DNA of 64,000 bases from Enterobacter asburiae (lineage in GTDB: Bacteria > Pseudomonadota > Gammaproteobacteria > Enterobacterales > Enterobacteriaceae), in contig JAAQVN010000001.1 of the NCBI GenBank assembly GCA_011754535.1, forward strand, positions 2,480,001 to 2,544,000. Direction: 5' to 3'. The notes under the pieces are model-generated. The model saw only the letters and a program-made list of their open reading frames with translations. It did not search any database and was not told the DNA's origin. Position numbers and translations under genes: made by a program. Positions 17,875 through 25,763 of the stretch are shown in pieces (the stretch's first letter is position 1; every line of letters begins with the position of its first letter).

Positions 17875-18750
17875 TTATGCCAGGTAGCGCGAAAGTTCGT
17901 CGAGGAACACGCGCAGCGCGGCAGGCTGATACTCCCGGGACTGATAAATGCCATGGATGGCAAGCGGTTTAGGCTTAAGCGCCTCCAGCACCGGCACCAG
18001 CAATCCCTTCTCCAGCGCGGCACGCGCTTCGCGCTCCGGCAGCATAGCAATGCCGCAGTGCTCGATCGCCGCGTCCATCAGCAGCGAAGAGATGCTGGCG
18101 CTCAGGTTGCCGCTGACGGCCACGCTCAGGCTTTCGCCTTCCGGCGTCAGGAAGTGCCAGGACTGCCCGGCGAAAAAGCTGTAGTGCAGGCAGTTGTGCT
18201 GCGCTAATTCTTCGGGGCTGGCGGGTGTTCCGTGCTGCGCCAGATACGCCGGCGAGGCGCAGAGTACGGAGCGACACTCCCCCAGCCGGCGGGCAATTAT
18301 GCCGGGTTCGGGGTTATCCGTAATGCGCACGGCGACGTCTATGCGCTCTCCCACCAGGCTGACCGGGTGATTGTTCACGTCCAGCTCGATGCGCAGTTGC
18401 GGGTAGCGTGAGAGCAGCCCGGGCAGCACGGGCGCAATCAGGTGCATCGCGGTAAAGTGCGCGCAGGCCACCCGCAGCGTGCCGGACGGCAAATCTTTTA
18501 CCGACTGACCTTCGATTTCCTGCGAGATCTGCGAAAGCGTCCGCGTTTTTTGCAGCACCTTTTCCCCCGCCGCGGTCAGCGTTAGCTTGCGCGTGGAGCG
18601 ATTTACCAGCCGCGTACCCGCCCACTTCTCCATTTGTTCCAGGTAGCGGCTCACCATCGGCCGGGAAATGCCCAGCGCACGCGCCGCCGCGCTCAAACTT
18701 CCCAGCTCGCATATCCGGTTGTAGACCTGAGCGGCAATAACGCGATCCAT
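17875..18750 (-). CDS. LysR-family transcriptional regulator (next to MBL gene)
   Basis: 291-residue LysR regulator with the helix-turn-helix at about residues 1-60 (VYNRICELGSLSAAARALGISRPMVSRYLEQME) and an effector domain after it. The start at 18750 is chosen because the helix-turn-helix then begins a few residues in, as usual; an upstream GTG/ATG extension to 18828 would add 26 atypical residues. It is divergent from the metallo-hydrolase-like gene at 18861 with a 110-bp gap, so that gene is its likely target. Confidence 0.88.
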   Translation of the reverse strand: MDRVIAAQVYNRICELGSLSAAARALGISRPMVSRYLEQMEKWAGTRLVNRSTRKLTLTAAGEKVLQKTRTLSQISQEIEGQSVKDLPSGTLRVACAHFTAMHLIAPVLPGLLSRYPQLRIELDVNNHPVSLVGERIDVAVRITDNPEPGIIARRLGECRSVLCASPAYLAQHGTPASPEELAQHNCLHYSFFAGQSWHFLTPEGESLSVAVSGNLSASISSLLMDAAIEHCGIAMLPEREARAALEKGLLVPVLEALKPKPLAIHGIYQSREYQPAALRVFLDELSRYLA

Positions 18751-18860
18751 AAAAGCTCCATCTGCTCGATTTATGAAACTAAGCATGTCTTGTTTCAGGA
18801 ATTCTGGCAAATGAGAATATCCGTACAATAGCGATATTCCTGAACAACTGAGACAACAGC

Positions 18861-19712
18861 ATGAAACTCACTCATATTGCCCTGCTTTCCACCCTTTTCG
18901 CTCCGGCTGCTTTTGCCACACCGTTGACCATTGATACCTATAACCCGCAGGAAAAAGGCATTTTCGCGGTCTCCTCCACGCTGGTGTCCGGCCCGAAAGA
19001 GGCAGTGCTGTTTGACGCGCAGTTCAGCGTGAAGGATGGCGAAGCGCTGGTAGAGAAAATTCGCCGCAGCGGTAAGACCCTGAATAAGATTGTGATCACC
19101 TCCGGCGATCCGGATTTCTACTTTGGCCTGCAGCCGCTGGTGAAAGCCTTCCCGAATGCCAAAGTGGTGGCCACGCAGCAGGTGGTTGACCATATTAAGG
19201 CCACCAAAGACGCCAAGCTTGCCTTCTGGGGTCCGCAGATGAAGGACGGCGCGCCGACTAAGCTGGTGGTGCCGCAGGTGCTCGCCTCCACCACGTTCAT
19301 GATTGACGGTGAAAAGATCGATATCGAGCAGCCGGACAGCTATGCGGCCTATGTGTGGATCCCGTCGGCAAAAACGATCCTCGGCGGCACCGGGGTAGCC
19401 TGGGGCATTCACGTCTGGACGGCAGACACCCAGACGCCGGTTCGCCGTCAGGAGTGGCAGCAAACCCTGGACAATATGGCCGCGCACAAACCGGAACGCG
19501 TGATCCCGGGCCACTATCTGGGTACTCCGCCAGCCGGAACCGGGGCGATTGATTTTACCCGTGGCTATCTGCAGCATTTTGAACAGGCGTTATCGGCACA
19601 TAAAGACTCAGCGGGCGTCATCGGTACCCTGAAAAAACAGTATCCGGGCCTGGCTGAAGAGAGCTCTCTGGAATTAAGCGCCAAAGTGAATACTGGCGAA
19701 ATGAAGTGGTAA
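18861..19712 (+). CDS. Exported MBL-fold protein with altered metal site
   Basis: 283 residues with a signal peptide (MKLTHIALLSTLFAPAAFA) and a metallo-beta-lactamase fold: strand FAVSSTLV, VLFDAQFS, then the position of the HxHxDH metal motif. Here that motif reads SGDPDFYFG (81-89), so none of its histidines is present, while the later PGHY motif keeps His218. The protein may bind a different metal, use a different chemistry or be non-catalytic. It is a periplasmic protein probably controlled by the divergent LysR regulator. Calling it a beta-lactamase is not supported. Confidence 0.75.
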   Translation: MKLTHIALLSTLFAPAAFATPLTIDTYNPQEKGIFAVSSTLVSGPKEAVLFDAQFSVKDGEALVEKIRRSGKTLNKIVITSGDPDFYFGLQPLVKAFPNAKVVATQQVVDHIKATKDAKLAFWGPQMKDGAPTKLVVPQVLASTTFMIDGEKIDIEQPDSYAAYVWIPSAKTILGGTGVAWGIHVWTADTQTPVRRQEWQQTLDNMAAHKPERVIPGHYLGTPPAGTGAIDFTRGYLQHFEQALSAHKDSAGVIGTLKKQYPGLAEESSLELSAKVNTGEMKW

Positions 19713-19722
19713 CTTAAAAACG

Positions 19723-19753
19723 GCTCCTGCTATATTTTCGTGATGGCAGGAGC
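19723..19753 (+). terminator. Hairpin after MBL-fold gene
   Basis: GCTCCTGC and GCAGGAGC form an 8-bp perfect stem with a 15-base loop, 10 bp after the stop. There is no U-run, so it may protect the 3' end rather than terminate. Confidence 0.4.
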
Positions 19754-19840
19754 TCCCAAAAATATCTTCACCGCTACATATCAATATATCCCCACATTTT
19801 AAAAGCGCATAAAAGCATACACTTATGTCGTTTTTATTTC

Positions 19841-19854
19841 TAAGATGAATCTGA
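19841..19854 (+). promoter_or_regulatory. Putative RcsB box upstream of bdm
   Basis: TAAGATGAATCTGA matches 12 of 14 positions of the RcsB site consensus KMRGAWTMWYCTGS and lies 90 bp before bdm. Bdm is a known Rcs-activated gene in E. coli. Confidence 0.5.
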
Positions 19855-19943
19855 GCCACAACCGGGAAAATATTTGCCATTCTGTTTGTGAATTAAATTT
19901 TTTGCGAGCCGTACCATTAAACAGACAACGACACGGAGGCAGC

Positions 19944-20159
19944 ATGTTTACTTATTACCCGGTTAATACCGCAGCAGCACAACCTGAACTCGTTAACGCG
20001 ATTGCGCAGGGTCTTCACGCCGAGCACGGTGCTGTGACTGAAGATGACATTTTGATGGAACTGACCAAATGGGTGGAATCCACGGATAATGACATCCTCA
20101 GTGACATCTACCAGCAGACCATTAACTACGTCGTCAGCGGGCAAAACGCAACTTTGTAA
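19944..20159 (+). CDS. bdm: Biofilm-dependent modulation protein Bdm
   Basis: Small protein of 71 residues, recognised by near-identity to E. coli Bdm, especially the tail EDDILMELTKWVES and NDILSDIYQQTINYVVSG. In E. coli it is linked to Rcs signalling, osmotic stress and flagellar gene expression; its molecular action is not settled. The ATG at 19944 follows ACGGAGG. A longer open frame upstream to 19845 has no family support. It is followed by sra, as in E. coli. Confidence 0.95.
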   Translation: MFTYYPVNTAAAQPELVNAIAQGLHAEHGAVTEDDILMELTKWVESTDNDILSDIYQQTINYVVSGQNATL

Positions 20160-20254
20160 AAACCTGCTAAGCTGGATCTGCAACCTAAGGGGTTACATTT
20201 CGTTTGCGAAAGCAAACTGGTCCTTAAAACTATCAACAGGATTGAGGAGTTAAC

Positions 20255-20392
20255 ATGAAATCGAACCGTCAGGCACGCCACATTCTTGGACTGAACTACA
20301 AGCTTTCTAATCAGCGTAAAGTGGTGATTGAAGGCGACCACGAAACGCAGGTCACTCACGCCACCGGCAGAAAACGCCACGCGGGCAAGTAA
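20255..20392 (+). CDS. sra: Stationary-phase ribosome-associated protein Sra (S22)
   Basis: Very small basic protein of 45 residues ([17 protein letters not shown] at the start, [10 protein letters not shown] at the end) that binds the 30S subunit in stationary phase. It was found by reading the gap after bdm. The ribosome site TTGAGGAG precedes the ATG and an intrinsic terminator follows. The bdm-sra order is the E. coli order. Confidence 0.95.
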   Translation: MKSNRQARHILGLNYKLSNQRKVVIEGDHETQVTHATGRKRHAGK

Positions 20393-20411
20393 GTTCCAGA
20401 CTGAGATCCAG

Positions 20412-20447
20412 AACACCATCGGCAAAACCGATGGTGTTTTTGTTTAT
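20412..20447 (+). terminator. Intrinsic terminator of bdm-sra
   Basis: AACACCATCGG and CCGATGGTGTT form an 11-bp stem with a short loop, followed by a T-rich tail. It stands 19 bp after sra. Confidence 0.88.
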
Positions 20448-20568
20448 GTGTTGCGGTAATTAATATTTAGCTCCTTTATAATACCGCCCGACCGCACCCC
20501 GTAGCACAGGCCAGAAAGATGACAAACAGCAGTGTCAGGGACGGATCTTCAAAAAAAGAGTGAGTGAC

Positions 20569-22266
20569 ATGGACAACAAACTGAAAAAACATCGTTCCTT
20601 ATATATCCCTTATGCCGGCCCGGTTTTACTCGAATTCCCCCTGCTCAACAAAGGTAGCGCCTTCAGCATGGAAGAGCGCAGCAGCTTTAACCTGCTAGGA
20701 CTCTTGCCTGAAGTGGTTGAAACCATTGAAGAACAGGCAGAGCGTGCGTGGATCCAGTATCAGGGCTTCAAAACTGAGATCGACAAACACATTTACCTGC
20801 GCAACATCCAGGACACCAACGAAACCCTCTTCTATCGCCTGGTGCAAAACCATCTCGAAGAGATGATGCCGGTGATCTACACCCCAACGGTGGGTGCGGC
20901 GTGTGAACGCTTCTCTGAGATCTACCGTCGCTCACGCGGCGTCTTTATCTCTTATCAGAACCGTCACAATATGGACGACATCCTGCAGAACGTGCCGAAT
21001 CACAATATTAAAGTGATTGTGGTCACCGACGGGGAACGTATTCTCGGCCTCGGCGACCAGGGCATTGGCGGGATGGGGATCCCAATCGGTAAGCTCTCTC
21101 TCTACACCGCCTGCGGCGGCATCAGCCCGGCGTATACCCTGCCGGTAGTGCTGGACGTCGGCACCAACAACCAGCAGTTGCTTAACGATCCGCTGTACAT
21201 GGGCTGGCGCCATCCGCGCATTACCGACGACGAATACTACCAGTTTGTCGACGACTTCATCCAGGCCGTGAAGCACCGCTGGCCGGACGTTCTGCTGCAG
21301 TTTGAAGACTTCGCGCAGAAAAACGCGATGCCTCTGCTGAACCGCTACCGCGATGAGATCTGCTCCTTTAACGACGACATTCAGGGCACCGCAGCCGTTA
21401 CCGTGGGGACGCTTATCGCCGCCAGCCGCGCGGCCGGCAGCCAGCTGAGCTACCAGAAAATCGTCTTCCTGGGCGCAGGCTCTGCGGGCTGCGGTATCGC
21501 CGAGCAGATTATCGCCCAGACGCAGCGTGAAGGCTTAAGCGAAGAGCTGGCCCGCTCCCGCGTCTTTATGGTGGACCGATTCGGCCTGCTGACCGACGGC
21601 ATGCCGAACCTGCTGCCGTTCCAGACCAAGCTGGTGCAGAAGCGCGAGAACCTAAAAAACTGGGATACCGACAACGAAGTCCTATCCCTGCTGGACGTGG
21701 TGCGCAACGTGAAGCCAGATATTCTGATTGGTGTTTCCGGGCAAACCGGTCTCTTCACCGAAGAGATTATTCGCGAGATGCACAAGCACTGCGCGCGCCC
21801 TATCGTGATGCCGCTCTCCAACCCGACCTCCCGCGTGGAGGCGACGCCGCAGGACATCATCGCGTGGACTGAGGGTAACGCGCTGGTCGCCACCGGCAGC
21901 CCGTTCGATCCGGTGGTGTGGAAGGATAAAACCTATCCGATTGCCCAGTGCAACAACTCCTATATCTTCCCGGGCATTGGTCTGGGCGTGATCGCCTCCG
22001 GCGCGTCCCGCATTACCGATGAGATGCTGATGTCGGCGAGCGAAACCCTTGCGGGCTACTCGCCGCTGGTCAACAACGGTGAAGGGCTGGTGCTGCCGGA
22101 GCTGAAAGACATTCACAAGGTGTCGCGCGCTATCGCGTTTGCGGTAGGTAAAATGGCGCAGCAGCAGGGCGTGGCGGTGAAAACCTCTGCCGACGCGCTG
22201 CAGCAGGCTATTGACGATAACTTCTGGATGCCTGAATACCGCAGCTATCGCCGGACCTCGATTTAA
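20569..22266 (+). CDS. maeA: NAD-dependent malic enzyme MaeA
   Basis: Oxidatively decarboxylates malate to pyruvate with NAD, linking the TCA cycle to gluconeogenesis. The 565 residues match E. coli MaeA. Conserved blocks: [20 protein letters not shown] (malic enzyme signature with the catalytic Tyr), [14 protein letters not shown], the metal-binding FNDDIQGTA, and the nucleotide fold LGAGSAGCG. The ATG at 20569 follows AAAAGAG; a GTG nine bases upstream is an alternative. Position after bdm-sra is the ancestral order. Confidence 0.96.
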   Translation: MDNKLKKHRSLYIPYAGPVLLEFPLLNKGSAFSMEERSSFNLLGLLPEVVETIEEQAERAWIQYQGFKTEIDKHIYLRNIQDTNETLFYRLVQNHLEEMMPVIYTPTVGAACERFSEIYRRSRGVFISYQNRHNMDDILQNVPNHNIKVIVVTDGERILGLGDQGIGGMGIPIGKLSLYTACGGISPAYTLPVVLDVGTNNQQLLNDPLYMGWRHPRITDDEYYQFVDDFIQAVKHRWPDVLLQFEDFAQKNAMPLLNRYRDEICSFNDDIQGTAAVTVGTLIAASRAAGSQLSYQKIVFLGAGSAGCGIAEQIIAQTQREGLSEELARSRVFMVDRFGLLTDGMPNLLPFQTKLVQKRENLKNWDTDNEVLSLLDVVRNVKPDILIGVSGQTGLFTEEIIREMHKHCARPIVMPLSNPTSRVEATPQDIIAWTEGNALVATGSPFDPVVWKDKTYPIAQCNNSYIFPGIGLGVIASGASRITDEMLMSASETLAGYSPLVNNGEGLVLPELKDIHKVSRAIAFAVGKMAQQQGVAVKTSADALQQAIDDNFWMPEYRSYRRTSI

Positions 22267-22316
22267 TCCGCTCCGACCGTTTCCTCTCCATGTGGGAGAC
22301 GCGGTGCGGCCCAATC

Positions 22317-22342
22317 GCCCGGTGGCGCTTCGCTTACCGGGC
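22317..22342. repeat. REP-type palindrome
   Basis: GCCCGGTGGCG-CTTCG-CTTACCGGGC forms a REP-like stem loop with a mismatch bulge, in the 3' gap after maeA. Similar elements occur at 35055 and 60560. Confidence 0.7.
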
Positions 22343-22360
22343 CTACGGGTGGGGTGTTTT

Positions 22361-22381
22361 CCCTCTCCCTGTGGGAGAGGG
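22361..22381. repeat. CCCTCTCCC/GGGAGAGGG palindrome
   Basis: A perfect 9-bp stem with loop TGT, followed by GTTAGGGTGAGGG. A shorter degenerate relative (CCTCTCCATGTGGGAGA) lies at about 22283-22300. This resembles dispersed intergenic palindromes of enterobacteria. It may also act as a terminator for maeA. Confidence 0.55.
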
Positions 22382-22491
22382 TTAGGGTGAGGGCATCAGA
22401 CCGCACCATTGAATACCCACTAGCCAAACCCCTTTTCCCCCGCTACACTCCTTTCATCCATTAACTCACTGAATATATAAGGAGGCCATTT

Positions 22492-22575
22492 ATGCTGTAT
22501 CGTGAAATTTTCAATGTTTCACATACATTTGGTGATCGCACCAGCTCAAGCGTTATCGGTATCGTGCTGCGATAA
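22492..22575 (+). CDS. Putative regulatory leader peptide upstream of ABC-F gene
   Basis: A 27-codon ORF too short for normal gene callers. It begins MLYREIF and ends SSSVIGIVLR. Its ribosome site is near-perfect: AAGGAGG at 22479-22485, six bases before the ATG, far better than that of the ABC-F gene it precedes by 115 bases. The 3' third of the ORF forms the first arm of a hairpin whose second arm lies at and just after the stop codon. This layout resembles the leader peptides that control macrolide and ABC-F resistance genes by ribosome stalling. The hydrophobic stretch VIGIV recalls stall-prone sequences such as those in Erm leaders, but stalling is only inferred. Confidence 0.6.
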   Translation: MLYREIFNVSHTFGDRTSSSVIGIVLR

Positions 22576-22588
22576 CTTCTGCTTGAGC
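22544..22588 (+). promoter_or_regulatory. Leader hairpin 1 (overlaps end of leader ORF)
   Basis: GCTCAAGC-GTTATC (22544-22557) pairs with GATAAC (22571-22576) and GCTTGAGC (22581-22588): 14 base pairs with a four-base bulge and 13-base loop. The same GATAAC arm, extended to CGATAACT (22570-22577), can instead pair with AGTTATCG at 22630-22637. Confidence 0.7.
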
Positions 22589-22621
22589 GAAGACACCAAC
22601 CCCTGAAATCCCTTCTCTCGG

Positions 22622-22686
22622 GCTTACTGAGTTATCGTCAGCGATGTTTGACGAGGCATAAACATGCCTGTAACTCTTGGGTAAGC
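22622..22686 (+). promoter_or_regulatory. Alternative leader structure masking the ABC-F start region
   Basis: GCTTAC (22622-22627) pairs with GTAAGC (22681-22686), four bases before the ABC-F ATG. Inside this closing helix lie two small hairpins: CGTCA/TGACG (22636-22640 with 22649-22653) and AGGCAT/ATGCCT (22654-22659 with 22664-22669). Pairing of AGTTATCG with the hairpin-1 arm would break this fold. A six-codon mini-ORF (ATG at 22664, stop at 22682-22684) is embedded. Confidence 0.5.
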
Positions 22687-22690
22687 AACA

Positions 22691-24406
22691 ATGAGCACTT
22701 TACTCACTGCACAATCTTTACGCGTTGATACGGCGTTTGGCACGCTCTTCGACTCTCTCTCCTTTACGCTGAAAAAAGGCGACCGCATTGGCCTGCTGGG
22801 CGACAACGGCTGCGGCAAAAGTACGCTGCTGAAGGTGCTGGACGGCACAGATTCCCCTACCGCCGGAATGGTCGCGCTGGCCGGGCACTGCCTGATGGCA
22901 CGCGTGGAGCAACATCTCCCGGACGCCATTTTCCCGCTGACCATGCTGGATGCGGTACTCGCACAGCTGCCCTTAGCTGAGCGCGATAGCCTGCGCTGGA
23001 AAGCCGAAACCCTGCTGGCGAGCATGGGCTTCACGCCGCAGGATATGATGCTGCAATCCGCCACGCTGAGCGGCGGGCAACACACCCGCCTGCTGCTGGC
23101 GCGGGCGCTGATTCACGAGCCGGATTTGCTCCTGCTCGATGAACCCAGCAACCACCTGGACCTGCCGACCATGCTCTGGCTGGAAAACTTCCTACAGAAC
23201 TGGTCAGGCAGCTTCGTGCTGGTCTCGCACGACAGACAGCTGCTGGATGCCGTCACCAACGGCAGTTGGATCCTGCGCGATAAAACGCTGCACTACTTCG
23301 CCCTTCCCTGCACCGCCGCGCGCAGGGCGCTTGAAGCAAAAGATGAAAGCGACGCGCAGCGCCACAAGGCGGAGCAAAAGGAGATCGACCGCGTAGCCGC
23401 CAGCGCGAAGCGTCTGGCGACCTGGGGCAAGGTTTACGACAATGAAGACCTGGCCCGCAAAGCCAAACAGATGGAAAAACAGGTCGAACGGCTGAAGGAG
23501 AGCCAGACGGAAGTAACGGCAGGCAGCCAGTGGACGTTAACCCTGCGCGGTGACGCGCTGCGGGCAGACCGTCTGCTGGAGATGGAAAACCTCGACGTTC
23601 CGCCTGCTCCGGAGCTACCGCCGCTGTTTAACATCGACGTTGCGCGGCTAAAAAGCGGCGACCGCGTGGCGATTGTCGGTCGTAACGGCTGCGGTAAATC
23701 GTCGCTGATGAGGCTTATCTGGCAACAATTTGCCGATATGCCCGCAGACAGCGGGTTGAAAATCCATCCGCGCGTGTCGCCAGGCTATTACGACCAGACG
23801 CTGAATCAGTTGCCGGATGACGCCACGCTGCTCGACGCGCTGGAGCCTTTCGCGCCGGATCAGCAGAACCGCAAAATGGCACTGATAAGCGCGGGATTCC
23901 CATGGGCGCGTCACGGGCAAAAAGTCAGTACGCTCAGCGGTGGCGAGCGCTCTCGCCTGCTGTTTGTCGGCCTGACGCTTGCCCGCTATAGCCTGCTGAT
24001 ACTGGATGAACCCACCAACCATCTCGACATGGAAGGCAAAGAGGCGTTGGCGGAAACGCTGCAACAGTTCGAAGGGGGCGTGCTGCTGGTCAGCCATGAC
24101 CGACAGTTAATCAGCCAAAGCTGCAACCGCTTCTGGCTGATTGAAGAGGGAAAGCTGAGCGAGTGGCACGATGCAGAAGCGGTGTTTGAGCGCCTGCGTG
24201 AAAGCGCGGGGCTGGTGACATCCACCGCGCCCGTCATCGCCGCTGGTGAGGTTCAACCCTCCTCCCCGTACGACGATCTGCTTGAACGGCTGGTCGCGCT
24301 TGAAACGCTGCTGGAAGACGATCTGGCGCGTAAGCCGAAGCATCAAAAGCCGCAGCTGCAGGCGCAATGGCGTAAAGAGATTGAGGAGATAGAAGCACTG
24401 CTGTAA
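22691..24406 (+). CDS. ABC-F family ATPase
   Basis: Soluble twin-ATPase protein of 571 residues with no membrane spans. Domain 1 has Walker A GDNGCGKST (37-45), signature LSGGQHTR, Walker B LLLLDEPSNHLD and VSHD. Domain 2 has GRNGCGKSS, LSGGERSR, LLILDEPTNHLD and VSHD. They are joined by a charged helical linker (about 215-285) that in this family enters the ribosomal E site. It is not EttA, Uup, YheS or YbiT by length and sequence feel; it may be a ribosome-protection or translation factor of a fifth type. Antibiotic resistance is suggested only by the leader ORF and hairpins upstream. Its own ribosome site is weak. Confidence 0.88.
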   Translation: MSTLLTAQSLRVDTAFGTLFDSLSFTLKKGDRIGLLGDNGCGKSTLLKVLDGTDSPTAGMVALAGHCLMARVEQHLPDAIFPLTMLDAVLAQLPLAERDSLRWKAETLLASMGFTPQDMMLQSATLSGGQHTRLLLARALIHEPDLLLLDEPSNHLDLPTMLWLENFLQNWSGSFVLVSHDRQLLDAVTNGSWILRDKTLHYFALPCTAARRALEAKDESDAQRHKAEQKEIDRVAASAKRLATWGKVYDNEDLARKAKQMEKQVERLKESQTEVTAGSQWTLTLRGDALRADRLLEMENLDVPPAPELPPLFNIDVARLKSGDRVAIVGRNGCGKSSLMRLIWQQFADMPADSGLKIHPRVSPGYYDQTLNQLPDDATLLDALEPFAPDQQNRKMALISAGFPWARHGQKVSTLSGGERSRLLFVGLTLARYSLLILDEPTNHLDMEGKEALAETLQQFEGGVLLVSHDRQLISQSCNRFWLIEEGKLSEWHDAEAVFERLRESAGLVTSTAPVIAAGEVQPSSPYDDLLERLVALETLLEDDLARKPKHQKPQLQAQWRKEIEEIEALL

Positions 24407-24412
24407 ATCTGC

Positions 24413-24437
24413 GCCCGGCGAGTCTCTCTCGTCGGGC
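24413..24437 (+). terminator. Hairpin after ABC-F gene
   Basis: GCCCGGCGAG-TCTCT-CTCGTCGGGC, a 10-bp stem with one G-T pair, starts 6 bp after the stop. A TATTTT tail follows shortly, so it is a possible weak terminator. Confidence 0.5.
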
Positions 24438-24603
24438 CAGTATTTTCCCCCTTAATTATTAGAGGAACGCCGTATTCTTAATCTGAAATCGGCTTAAATG
24501 ATGACATTATGTTGCTGCAGCCTTGCATTACCAGGCTAATGTATTAATCCTTAAGAGGTATTACCCTGCTATGCAGATACTTATCATGAACAAGGAGATA
24601 CAC

Positions 24604-25614
24604 ATGAAGGCTGCTGTTGTTACTCAGGATCATCAGGTCAACGTCACCGAAAAAACCTTACGCCCGCTAAAGCACGGGGAAGCCCTGCTGAAGATGGAGT
24701 GCTGTGGCGTATGCCATACCGACCTTCACGTGAAGAACGGTGATTTCGGCGATAAAACCGGGGTGATCCTGGGCCATGAAGGGATTGGTATCGTGAAAGA
24801 AGTCGGCCCTGGCGTGAAGTCGCTGAAAGTCGGCGACCGCGCAAGCGTGGCCTGGTTCTTTGAAGGCTGCGGCCACTGCGAATACTGTAATACCGGCAAC
24901 GAAACCCTGTGCCGCGATGTTAAAAATGCCGGTTACTCCGTTGACGGCGGCATGGCGGAAGAGTGCATCGTCACCGCTGACTACGCCGTAAAAGTGCCGG
25001 ACGGTCTGGAATCCGCTGCAGCCAGCAGTATCACCTGCGCTGGCGTTACCACCTACAAAGCGGTGAAGGTCTCGGGTATCAAACCGGGCCAGTGGATCGC
25101 CATTTACGGTCTCGGCGGGCTGGGTAACCTCGCGCTGCAGTACGCTAAAAACGTCTTTAACGCCAAAGTCATCGCCCTTGACGTTAACGACGAACAGCTG
25201 AAGCTGGCGGCCAGCATGGGTGCGGATTTAACCATTAACTCCCGCAGCGAAGATGCCGCGAAAATTGTGCAGGAGAAAACCGGCGGTGCCCATGCCGCAG
25301 TCGTCACCGCCGTCGCCAAAGCGGCATTCAACTCCGCCGTTGATGCCGTGCGTGCCGGTGGCCGCGTGGTGGCAGTTGGCCTGCCGCCGGAAGCGATGAG
25401 CCTCGATATTCCGCGTCTGGTGCTGGACGGCATTCAGGTGGTGGGTTCGCTGGTCGGTACCCGTCAGGATCTGCAGGAAGCCTTCCAGTTTGCGGCCGAG
25501 GGCAAAGTGGTGCCGAAAGTGACGATGCGTCCGATCGAAGACATCAACGCCATCTTTAAAGAGATGGAACAAGGCCAGATCCGTGGCCGTATGGTGATTG
25601 ACCTGCGTTCGTAA
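24604..25614 (+). CDS. adhP: Zinc alcohol dehydrogenase AdhP
   Basis: Propanol-preferring, ethanol-active NAD-dependent alcohol dehydrogenase, 336 residues as in E. coli. The catalytic zinc ligands are in CCGVCHTD and GHEGIG. The structural zinc Cys set is [15 protein letters not shown], and the nucleotide motif is GLGGLG. The ATG at 24604 follows AAGGAG; a longer frame begins at 24523 but lacks family support. The 197-bp gap before it holds the ABC-F hairpin and presumably the adhP promoter; I could not pick a convincing -35/-10 pair. Confidence 0.96.
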   Translation: MKAAVVTQDHQVNVTEKTLRPLKHGEALLKMECCGVCHTDLHVKNGDFGDKTGVILGHEGIGIVKEVGPGVKSLKVGDRASVAWFFEGCGHCEYCNTGNETLCRDVKNAGYSVDGGMAEECIVTADYAVKVPDGLESAAASSITCAGVTTYKAVKVSGIKPGQWIAIYGLGGLGNLALQYAKNVFNAKVIALDVNDEQLKLAASMGADLTINSRSEDAAKIVQEKTGGAHAAVVTAVAKAAFNSAVDAVRAGGRVVAVGLPPEAMSLDIPRLVLDGIQVVGSLVGTRQDLQEAFQFAAEGKVVPKVTMRPIEDINAIFKEMEQGQIRGRMVIDLRS

Positions 25615-25630
25615 TCCCCCACCGTACATC

Positions 25631-25660
25631 ACCGCTCCTTACCGGGGCGGTTTTTTTATA
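25631..25660 (+). terminator. Intrinsic terminator of adhP
   Basis: ACCGCTCC-TTACC-GGGGCGGT followed by TTTTTTT, 16 bp after the stop. Confidence 0.88.
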
Positions 25661-25685
25661 GCCATTTTCCGGCAATCCTTATCTT

Positions 25686-25759
25686 AATTCCTTTGTTCAC
25701 TTGTTTTCCCGCGCGCCCGATGATGAATCCGACGCTAACAAGAAGATAACAAAGGAATT
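25686..25759 (+). repeat. 12-bp inverted repeat covering the binding-protein ribosome site
   Basis: AATTCCTTTGTT (25686-25697) and AACAAAGGAATT (25748-25759) are exact reverse complements. The second arm contains AAAGGA, the ribosome site of the gene starting at 25764. If both arms are transcribed they would hide that site in RNA. Alternatively they form a DNA operator. Confidence 0.55.
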
Positions 25760-25763
25760 CACC

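Noticed and set aside
18861..19712. Metallo-beta-lactamase resistance gene
   Set aside because: The histidine metal motif is absent, so beta-lactam hydrolysis is not supported.
22664..22684. Six-codon mini-ORF before the ABC-F gene as a second leader peptide
   Set aside because: No ribosome site precedes it and it lies within a hairpin arm; kept only as part of the structural description.
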